Shown: piece after piece, positions 6,106 through 11,312 of the stretch | Position numbering within the stretch: the first letter of the stretch is position 1 | Layout: every line of letters begins with the position of its first letter | IMG/VR virus record: IMGVR_UViG_3300031862_000769 | Coordinates: 1-22,339 of that record | Strand: one strand, 5' to 3' | Length of the DNA stretch: 22,339 nucleotides | Source of the DNA: a virus | Notes under the pieces: model-generated | What the model saw: only the letters and a program-made list of their open reading frames with translations | Databases searched by the model: none | What the model was told of the DNA's origin: nothing | Made by a program: the position numbers and the translations under genes

Positions 6106-7500
6106 GTGCTTGCGCCTGCTACAAATCTCAAATCTGAAGTTTCAGATCTCAAATCTGCGGTTTCAAATTTGACACCCATAGCCTGGAAGCAGCCGCGGTT
6201 CGTCGTCAACCTCGACGCTCCGCTGCCCCCGGAGGAGTCGCTCGTCCGCATTCCCCTGGCCATTACCGGCAAGTGGCTGCGTAGCCCCGCGCCGAATGGT
6301 ACGGGGCGTGGCGCCCAGGAGTTCTCCATCACTCGGCGGGACCTGGAAGAGATTGTTCACAATTTCCAGGAGCGGCTGAATGGCGAAATCAACGTGGACT
6401 ACGACCACGCCAGCGAAATGCCGGAAGTGGCGGCGGGCGGCCCCATCCCTTCCGCCGGCCGCATTGTCAAGCTGGACCCGCCGGAGCCTCTTGCAGTGAG
6501 TAGTGAATCGCGAATAGCGAGTGGCGGGAAACCCGATTCGCTGGCCGCTGCTCCCCATTGGCGTTTCATTTTGTGGGGCTGGTACGAGCCCACCGAGCGG
6601 GCGCGCGCGCTCATCCAGAACCGCGAATACCGCTACATCTCACCCGCCATCGACTGGACCATGCGCAACAAGCGCACCGGCAAGCCGCAGGGCGCCGCGC
6701 TCACGTCGGTCGCACTCACCAATCGTCCGTTCCTCGAAGAAATGCCCCAGATTCGCCTCTCCGACCCGGCTTATCTACCCGCGGGAGACGTACCGCCGCC
6801 CTCCGGGCGGCACCACGATGCCGGCAGGACGCCGGCACTACACCAGATCCATGGAGGTCCCATGAAGCAAGTCACACTCTCCGTCGTGGACGGAAGAATC
6901 AAAGTCATGCACGCAGACCTCAAGGACACCTATGTCCTGGAACCCGAAGAGATGCGGAAGTGCCTGGCAGAGCTGGGGCTGGTTTCCCCGGCAACGGCTG
7001 CGGCCGCGCTGGCTGAGAGCGCACCTGAGCTGGAAAGGCACGCAGACGCGACGAGTCTGCGCCAGCCGGCAGAGGCCACTCTGGCCGCCGCGCAGGAGAT
7101 TTCGGTCGTCCAGGCCGCGGCCCTGCTCAGCGAGGGTGTGGCGCGCGGGAAGTTCATCTCCGCCGTCGCCTTCTTCCGCGCCCAGGTGGAACGCGAACTT
7201 GACGAGGCCATCAGAACCGGCAAGATCCTGCCACGTCAGCGCGAAGACTGGCGGAAGATCGCCCTCTCCGACTTTTCCACCTTCCGCAGAATCTTGGCCG
7301 AACAGAAAACCCAGGTTCCGTTGCGCCCCGTGGGCTTCTCGGGCGCTCCGCCCGAAGACGTGCAGACGCAGGTGAAGCTGCTCGTCGAACAACGCTGCCG
7401 CGAACGCCAGATTTCTTTTGGCCAGGCGCTAACGGAAATCGGCCGCGAACACCCGGAACTGGCGCAGGAGTACCGAAGAGCCGTCAGCGGCAGCCAGTAA
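6106..7500 (+). CDS. Mu-like prohead protease I fused to scaffold domain
   Basis: The start is taken as GTG 6106 because GGAGG (6096-6100) lies 5 bases before it, giving 464 residues; an upstream TTG in repeat DNA is less likely. Residues about 25-235 form the Mu-like protease domain, with INVDYDHAS (D98, Y99, D100, H101), GWYEPTERARALIQNREYRYISP and ALTNRPFL, all characteristic of Mu I-type proteases that mature the prohead. Residues 253 onward form a helical scaffold domain that can also be made separately from ATG 6862. N-terminal residues about 6-22 (TNLKSEVSDLKSAVSNL), an internal SSESRIASG stretch and the domain junction are repeat-encoded. Its place between portal and capsid agrees with the function. 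Confidence 0.85.
   Translation: MLAPATNLKSEVSDLKSAVSNLTPIAWKQPRFVVNLDAPLPPEESLVRIPLAITGKWLRSPAPNGTGRGAQEFSITRRDLEEIVHNFQERLNGEINVDYDHASEMPEVAAGGPIPSAGRIVKLDPPEPLAVSSESRIASGGKPDSLAAAPHWRFILWGWYEPTERARALIQNREYRYISPAIDWTMRNKRTGKPQGAALTSVALTNRPFLEEMPQIRLSDPAYLPAGDVPPPSGRHHDAGRTPALHQIHGGPMKQVTLSVVDGRIKVMHADLKDTYVLEPEEMRKCLAELGLVSPATAAAALAESAPELERHADATSLRQPAEATLAAAQEISVVQAAALLSEGVARGKFISAVAFFRAQVERELDEAIRTGKILPRQREDWRKIALSDFSTFRRILAEQKTQVPLRPVGFSGAPPEDVQTQVKLLVEQRCRERQISFGQALTEIGREHPELAQEYRRAVSGSQ
6119..6172 (+). repeat. In-frame AAATCTCAAATCTG repeat in protease N-terminus
   Basis: Alternating AAATCTCAAATCTGAAGTTT-like words with a complementary second half are translated as TNLKSEVSDLKSAVSNL right after the start codon. 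The same word family is seen at 3508-3532 and 15241-15268. Confidence 0.7.
6494..6545 (+). repeat. In-frame GAATCGCGAATAGCGAGTGG repeat in protease
   Basis: AGTGAGTAGTGAATCGCGAA (from about 6496) plus AGCGAGTGG, followed by GAAACCCGATTCGC, encodes VSSESRIASGGKPDSLAA inside the protease domain. It reads as an inserted loop before the conserved HWRFILWGWYEP. Confidence 0.6.
6793..6850 (+). repeat. Palindromic cassette at the protease/scaffold junction
   Basis: CCGCCCTCCGGGCGG and GCCGGCAGGACGCCGGC inverted repeats stand side by side immediately upstream of the internal scaffold ribosome binding site. They encode the linker PPPSGRHHDAGRTPALHQ. Confidence 0.7.
6862..7500 (+). CDS. Nested scaffold protein, Mu Z-like internal start
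   Basis: A 212-residue product in the same frame as the protease gene, starting at ATG 6862 after a strong GGAGGT (6853-6858). Mu makes its scaffold from an internal in-frame start of gene I, and the same logic fits here. The sequence MKQVTLSVVDGRIKVM looks like a natural N-terminus, and the junction before it is repeat-derived linker. The protein is mostly helical and charged, with an Ala-rich centre (about residues 40-90 of the short form), as expected of capsid scaffolds removed by the protease. The spacer between GGAGG and ATG is short (4 bases). The short form is inferred from sequence, not observed. Confidence 0.7.
   Translation: MKQVTLSVVDGRIKVMHADLKDTYVLEPEEMRKCLAELGLVSPATAAAALAESAPELERHADATSLRQPAEATLAAAQEISVVQAAALLSEGVARGKFISAVAFFRAQVERELDEAIRTGKILPRQREDWRKIALSDFSTFRRILAEQKTQVPLRPVGFSGAPPEDVQTQVKLLVEQRCRERQISFGQALTEIGREHPELAQEYRRAVSGSQ
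7041..7061 (+). repeat. Diverged 21-nt CGCAGAC...GTCTGCG module
   Basis: CGCAGAC-GCGACGA-GTCTGCG occupies exactly 21 nt (7 codons) within the scaffold domain. It keeps the frame, like the two copies in the portal gene. Confidence 0.65.
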
Positions 7501-7501
7501 T

Positions 7502-7578
7502 AGCGAAACTCGAAATCCGAAACTCGGTATCGCCGAGTTTCGACTGACGAGTTTCGATTTTCATATTTCGAATTTCGG
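7502..7578 (+). repeat. GAAACTCG/CGAGTTTCG hairpin cassette
   Basis: Left words CGAAACTCGAAATCCGAAAC, then GGTATCGCC, then CGAGTTTCGACTGACGAGTT form interleaved inverted repeats, ending in ATATTTCGAATTTCGGAGG. The terminal GGAGG doubles as the Shine-Dalgarno of the next gene. Confidence 0.75.
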
Positions 7579-7587
7579 AGGAAATGA

Positions 7588-7998
7588 ATGGCAGGAGCAA
7601 CCTACGTTCTTGATAAGACCTATAAGGTGGTCGAGGCAGCCGGCATCTCCAAGTTCCGCGCCGTGGTGCCCGGCACCAACGACGGCGAGTGCAAACTGCC
7701 GACCGCCGCCAACCAGCTCGCTTACGGCATCACCCAGGAGACGCAGTCCAAGCAAAACGCCAACGTCGTGGTGCGCAAGTATGGCATCTCGCGGGCTGTC
7801 GCCAAAGGCACCATCACCAAAGGCGACTACATCGAGGTCGGCGACTCGGCTGGCGCGCTGCGCAAGGCCGACCTGAGCACCGTCCCTGGCGCCGCTACGC
7901 TGCACCACATCCTGGGCATCGCTGAGACGTCCGCCGCCGATGGCGAGATTTTCTTCCTCTTCCTCTCGCCCGGCCCCGTCGTCATGCCGGTGAGCTAG
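7588..7998 (+). CDS. DUF2190-type capsid decoration (cement) protein
   Basis: A 136-residue, beta-rich small protein with the character of the DUF2190 family: alternating short strands, KFRAVVPGTNDGECKLPTAANQ, YGITQETQSKQNANVVVRKYGISRAVAKGTITKGDYIEVGD-type repeats of valine/glycine strands, and a C-terminal segment stating HHILGIAETSA. Such proteins cap the capsid surface and usually lie immediately before or after the major capsid gene, as here. GGAGG at 7576-7580, contributed by the repeat cassette, lies 7 bases before the ATG. It has no signal peptide or membrane segment. Family call by pattern only. Confidence 0.7.
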   Translation: MAGATYVLDKTYKVVEAAGISKFRAVVPGTNDGECKLPTAANQLAYGITQETQSKQNANVVVRKYGISRAVAKGTITKGDYIEVGDSAGALRKADLSTVPGAATLHHILGIAETSAADGEIFFLFLSPGPVVMPVS

Positions 7999-8288
7999 AA
8001 GCAGGATTTAGGATCTAGGAGCTGGCTAAATCCTGAATGCTAGATCCTCGGCCCTGATTATTTCCGCGGGCCGGTCCCGAGGGGTCAGCCTCCGGGATAC
8101 TTCGCCCCGCTTGCAGTCGAGCGACCTGCTGACGGGTCTCCGCGTCCTTAGCTGTCAGCGGTCAGCAGTCAGCTTTCAGCAAGTAGCTCTTGGCTGACGG
8201 CTGATGGCTGACGGCTGGTAACCCCGCGCGCGGAGCGCTGCTTGTAAGCGGCATATAGGGGCGGGCCTTGTGCCTGCCCTTGTAGGAG
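7999..8288 (+). repeat. Large intergenic repeat block before the capsid gene
   Basis: The 298-base gap contains three distinct cassettes: GGATTTAGGATCTAGGAGCT with the partner TAAATCCTGAATGCTAGATC (about 8005-8047); a 7-nt periodic GTCAGCN/GGCTGAN hairpin (about 8151-8219); and TAGGGGCGGGCCTTGTGCCT followed by GCCCTTGTAGGAG (about 8257-8288), whose end provides the Shine-Dalgarno AGGAG (8284-8288) of the capsid gene. Between them (about 8050-8150) I see GC-rich sequence with no gene. A promoter could be hidden here but none is recognisable. Confidence 0.75.
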
Positions 8289-8296
8289 AAAAAACC

Positions 8297-9232
8297 ATGC
8301 CCGACATCTCGATGGTGCACGTCGATCAAGCCCTGACCGAAGTCTCCATCGCTTACCGCAACGCCCAATTCGTGGCGGACCAAATCTTTCCGCGCATCCC
8401 GGTAACGAAGCAATCCAACAAGTACTTCATCTACTCCAAGGAAAGCTTCCGGATCCTCGATGATGCCCGCCGCCCCGGAGCGCGCGCCAATGAAATCGAT
8501 TGGACGCTCTCCACCGACACTTACTTCTGCGAAGGCCACGCCCTGGCGCAAGCCATTCCCGACGAGCTGCGCGCCAACGCGGACCAAGCCATCGACGTGG
8601 ATGTGGACACCACGGAAACTCTCACCGACCTCCTCTATCTCCAGCGCGAGATCGTGGTCGCCTCCAAGGCCACCGACCCCACCGTGATCACACAATCCAC
8701 TACGCTCTCCGGCAACAGCCAGTGGTCCGATTACACCAACTCCGACCCCATCCCGGTGGTCGAAGACCAGAAAGCCACCATCCAAAAGCAAATCGGCCTG
8801 CTGCCCAATTCTCTCCTGGTGAGCTATCCGGTATTCAAGGCGCTGCGCAACCATCCCAAGGTCCTGGAGCGCTTCAAGTACGCGCAGGTCGCCATCCTGC
8901 AGCCTGACCACCTGAAGTCCGCCTTCAACGTGGACAACTTCTTCGTGGCCTCGGCGGTCAAGAACACGGCCAAAGAGGGCGCCGCGGACTCGCTCGACTA
9001 CATCTGGGGCAAGAACGCGATCCTCTTCTATGCGCCGCCCACGCCCGGCCGCCGCACCGTCTCACTCGGCTACCAGTTCACGTGGCTGTTTGGTGCGAAC
9101 ACCGGGGGTTTCCTTGTGAAACGCTACCGCGATGAGTCGCGCACGGCCGACATCGTGGAAGTCCAGCTCTACTACGACGCCAAGGTGGTGGCGCCTAACG
9201 CCGCCTTCCTCTGGCTCTCAGCTGTCGCGTAA
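8297..9232 (+). CDS. Major capsid protein
   Basis: A 311-residue protein. The ATG 8297 is preferred over an in-frame ATG 27 bases upstream because AGGAG (8284-8288) sits at the right distance. Features typical of HK97-fold coat proteins of this group: an N-terminal region VSIAYRNAQFVADQIFPRIPVTKQSNKYFIY, a helical spine (about 95-135, DVDTTETLTDLLYLQREIVVASKA), the later NSLLVSYPVFKALRNHPKVLERFKY motif and the C-terminal GYQFTW...FLVKRYRDESRTADIVEV segment. No cleavable N-terminal scaffold region is obvious, in line with a separately encoded scaffold. It follows the protease/scaffold and decoration genes and precedes connector genes. Confidence 0.88.
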   Translation: MPDISMVHVDQALTEVSIAYRNAQFVADQIFPRIPVTKQSNKYFIYSKESFRILDDARRPGARANEIDWTLSTDTYFCEGHALAQAIPDELRANADQAIDVDVDTTETLTDLLYLQREIVVASKATDPTVITQSTTLSGNSQWSDYTNSDPIPVVEDQKATIQKQIGLLPNSLLVSYPVFKALRNHPKVLERFKYAQVAILQPDHLKSAFNVDNFFVASAVKNTAKEGAADSLDYIWGKNAILFYAPPTPGRRTVSLGYQFTWLFGANTGGFLVKRYRDESRTADIVEVQLYYDAKVVAPNAAFLWLSAVA

Positions 9233-9238
9233 ACGGAG

Positions 9239-9333
9239 CGATCAGCTTTCAGTGGTCAGCTATCAGTGAACAGTTCGTGGCTGACCGCTGATGGCTGACG
9301 GTCTGTAGGGGCGGGTTTGAAACCCGCCCCTAC
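9239..9333 (+). repeat. GTCAGC/GCTGAC hairpin plus perfect 14-bp palindrome
   Basis: The first part (9240-9302) is a 7-nt periodic set of ATCAGCT/GTCAGCT words, followed by the complementary GGCTGAC/CGCTGAT words. The second is GTAGGGGCGGGTTT (9305-9318) with its exact reverse complement AAACCCGCCCCTAC (9320-9333) and a single-base centre. A GAGGA ribosome binding site for the next gene follows directly. Confidence 0.85.
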
Positions 9334-9345
9334 CGAGGATTCACC

Positions 9346-9831
9346 ATGTCTTTCACCACCATCGACGCTGTTGCCGCTCACTACCCTGGTTTTCAGCGTG
9401 GCGTCACAGGGCAGAACCCCTCCGACGTGCAGATCCAGGCCTGGATTGATAATCAGAGCGCGCGCCTCACCGCCCTGGCCGTGGCTCGCGGCTACGTGCT
9501 CGAGGGCTTGGCTTCCTCGAACCCACAAGCCTACTCCCTGCTTTCGCTGATCAACGAACTGGGTGCCGCGGCCGATCTCGGCGAGGCGTTGTTTTCGCTG
9601 CTGGGCCCAGACGCCTCCTCGCAGGGCTGGGCCAACCCGAACGCTTTCCGACGCTCCTGCGAGACCATGCTGGCGGAGCTCAACCGCGGCGACTACGACA
9701 AGCTGTTCATTGCCGCAGCCCGCACCGGGGATACTTTTCCCGCCTTCGGCGGCGTCGCCGGCCAGGAGACGGACCCGACCGACCGCGAAGACGACAGCAA
9801 CCTGTCGTTCCGCAAGGACGACGTCTTCTGA
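9346..9831 (+). CDS. Putative head-tail connector protein
   Basis: A 161-residue protein directly after the capsid gene, where Mu-like phages keep gp35/gp36-type connector genes. It is largely helical: TIDAVAAHYPGF (about 5-16), VQIQAWIDNQSARLTALAVARGYVL (about 28-52), LSLINELGAAADLGEALFSLL, and RRSCETMLAELNRGDYDKLF. This helical-bundle look, with a 'position in sequence space' helix near the start, resembles gp6-like/DUF1320-type adaptor proteins. The acidic tail (DPTDREDDSNLSF) is not part of the bundle. GAGGA precedes the ATG at a good distance. I do not recognise an exact family, so the function is inferred from position and fold impression. Confidence 0.55.
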   Translation: MSFTTIDAVAAHYPGFQRGVTGQNPSDVQIQAWIDNQSARLTALAVARGYVLEGLASSNPQAYSLLSLINELGAAADLGEALFSLLGPDASSQGWANPNAFRRSCETMLAELNRGDYDKLFIAAARTGDTFPAFGGVAGQETDPTDREDDSNLSFRKDDVF

Positions 9832-9869
9832 GCTCTGGTAGCGCAATGCCCGCTCTTCGGCGTTACGCC

Positions 9870-9984
9870 GGGTGGCGCACACATGGCGGTCTGTGCCCTG
9901 TGTGCGAGTCCGATAACCACATACCTCGCCAAACGCGCGATGTATGCGCCACCCAACTGAATTTCGAATTTCGAGTTTCCACAA
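9870..9984 (+). repeat. GGGTGGCGCACACAT...ATGTATGCGCCACCC hairpin cassette
   Basis: The arms at 9870-9884 and 9940-9954 are reverse complements with one mismatch. The right arm with its flank (GCGCGATGTATGCGCCACCC, 9935-9954) is identical over 20 bases to 10563-10582. It is followed by GAATTTCGAATTTCGAGTTT, which reaches to 8 bases before the next ATG and leaves no clear Shine-Dalgarno. Confidence 0.85.
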
Positions 9985-10512
9985 ATGATCGAATTCACGT
10001 TCAACTTCAATCCGGCTCCCATCGACCGCGCCCTCGCTGCCTTCCAGGAATCACTCGCGGATTACTCCCCCGCCCTGCGTCTCATTGCCGACGACTTCCG
10101 GGAGATGATCTCGGAGCAATTCGCTTCTGAAGGCCGCGCGGGGGGCACGCCGTGGGCTGAACTCGCGCCCTCCACCCTGCGGCGAAAGCCAACTGGCAGC
10201 TCTGGGATTCTCTACTCCACCGGGGCCCTGCTGCGCTCTCTCCGCGATTCCGGCGCGCCCGGTCACGTCGAGGAACTCGAAGCTGAGTCGCTCACGCTCG
10301 GCAGCCGTCTTCCTTATGCGCAGTACCACCAGACCGGGACTGGCTGGGGCGTTGGACGGACTGAATCCGCCTCGGCCATGCGCCAAGGGCCTGGCATGCC
10401 CATGCGTCCCCTCATCGTCGTGTCGCGACAACGCAGCGATGTGTGGGCCGAGATGTTTCAGCAGGCGCTCGAAGGGAAAGCTCTGCTGCTGAGCGCTCGA
10501 GAACTCGGGTAG
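9985..10512 (+). CDS. Phage virion morphogenesis protein (Mu G-like tail completion)
   Basis: A 175-residue protein of the phage virion morphogenesis/tail completion family (Mu gpG, P2 gpS related). Features are a helical start with DRALAAFQESLADYSPALRLIADDFREMISEQFASEGRAG, then GTPWAELAPSTLRRK, SSGILYSTGALLRSLR, a beta part ESLTLGSRLPYAQYHQTGTG and the C-terminal MPMRPLIVV, all hallmark pieces of the family ('...W..L.P.T...K....iL..tG.L..S', 'YA.iHq.G'). These proteins act at the head-tail joining or tail maturation step. No Shine-Dalgarno precedes the ATG; repeat DNA abuts it. The TAG stop (10510-10512) lies in the next GTAGGGGCGG cassette. Confidence 0.85.
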   Translation: MIEFTFNFNPAPIDRALAAFQESLADYSPALRLIADDFREMISEQFASEGRAGGTPWAELAPSTLRRKPTGSSGILYSTGALLRSLRDSGAPGHVEELEAESLTLGSRLPYAQYHQTGTGWGVGRTESASAMRQGPGMPMRPLIVVSRQRSDVWAEMFQQALEGKALLLSARELG

Positions 10513-10640
10513 GGGCGGCCTCTGGCCGCCCGCGGAGTCAGCGGTCGCACACATCGCCTAAAGCGCGATGTATGCGCCACCCGCGGCGCGCCGTGCTCCT
10601 ACAGAGCGTGCCGGCCTGAAGGCCGCCGCTACAAGAAGGT
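10509..10640 (+). repeat. Three repeat cassettes between tail genes
   Basis: GTAGGGGCGGCC-TCT-GGCCGCCC (10509-10531) carries the upstream stop codon. A hairpin of GGTCGCACACATCG (10543-10556) with CGATGTATGCGCCACC (10566-10581) comes next. A third unit, GCCGGCCTGAAGGCCGCCGC followed by TACA, lies at about 10610-10633. An ATG inside the second unit (10568) is not taken as a start. Confidence 0.8.
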
Positions 10641-10645
10641 TCACG

Positions 10646-11200
10646 ATGAACGCCCGTTACCAGGCGCAATTCGCCAAGCCGCTTGTCAACCAGTTGATCG
10701 CCCTCCTGCAACGCGATCAGCAGGCTGCCCTGGATATTATCAATGCCGATCGCCCGCCGGGCCGGGCGCTGAACCCTTTGGCAGCTTTTCACAAGGAAGC
10801 AGCGCCCATTCAGAACTGGCCGGCGCTCGTGCTGGTGGCCCAGGAAGCCGCGTTTGACGCCGCTTCTGACCCTGACCTGCGCACCCAGGCGCTGCACTTC
10901 TTCTGCGCCCTGGCCATTACCGGCTCCGACCCGGAATGGCTGGCTGAAGACGCCATGGATTACCTGCGTGCGGTGGACATCGTACTCACCTCCGTCCCTC
11001 TCGCCGACTTCTACAAACCGCTCGCTATCAATCACCGCACCGTCCCGGGAGGCACCACGTCGGGGCTCGATCCCGCGGTCTCGAAGATCCAAGAGCTGCG
11101 CATCACCCGCCACGACCTCGGCGCCTTGGTCGGGCGTCGCGGCGGAGCGCTCGCCCGCGGCCCCCAGATCGAATTCACCGTCGAGTTGGAGGAAAGATGA
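10646..11200 (+). CDS. Tail-joining protein candidate, function unassigned
   Basis: A 184-residue protein. ATG 10646 with AGAAGG (10634-10639) at a good distance is chosen over an in-frame ATG at 10568, which lies in repeat DNA. The product is mixed alpha/beta: ARYQAQFAKPLVNQLIALLQRDQQAALDIIN (helical), LNPLAAFHKEAAPIQNWPALVLVAQEAAF, HFFCALAITGSDPEWLAEDAMDYLRAVDIVLTSV, and a C-terminal beta hairpin ending in QIEFTVELEER. Lying between the tail completion gene and the fibre/tail-tube genes, it occupies the place of Mu gp37 or a tail terminator, and the final beta strand pair would fit a terminator. I cannot match it to a named family. Confidence 0.5.
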   Translation: MNARYQAQFAKPLVNQLIALLQRDQQAALDIINADRPPGRALNPLAAFHKEAAPIQNWPALVLVAQEAAFDAASDPDLRTQALHFFCALAITGSDPEWLAEDAMDYLRAVDIVLTSVPLADFYKPLAINHRTVPGGTTSGLDPAVSKIQELRITRHDLGALVGRRGGALARGPQIEFTVELEER

Positions 11201-11202
11201 AG

Positions 11203-11312
11203 GCAGGGGTCAGAAGGAATTTTGAATTGTGAATTATGAAAGAAGAACGCGCCGATGGAGAGGAAACGTGAAGAGCGAAAAATTCAGAATTCATAATTCA
11301 GCATTCAGAATT
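11203..11312 (+). repeat. AATTGTGAATTATGAA / AATTCAGAATTC cassette spanning a start region
   Basis: GAATTTTGAATTGTGAATTA (11218-11237) is matched by AAATTCAGAATTCATAATTC (11279 onward) and a further AGCATTCAGAATTG. The second half is translated as the N-region of the next gene's signal peptide. The ribosome binding site GGAGAGGA and GTG 11268 lie between the two halves. Confidence 0.7.

Noticed and set aside
8162-8911. A 249-codon minus-strand frame over the capsid gene
   Set aside because: It mirrors the capsid coding sequence, includes repeat DNA and has no conserved features; high-GC genomes give long antisense frames.
9305-9333. Intrinsic transcription terminator after the capsid gene
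   Set aside because: The stem is strong but no T-tract follows, and the downstream gene is in the same operon. The same palindrome class occurs within coding regions.
10568-10645. Upstream ATG start of the gene at 10646
   Set aside because: It lies in a repeat hairpin (GATGTATGCG), has no ribosome binding site, and ATG 10646 has AGAAGG.
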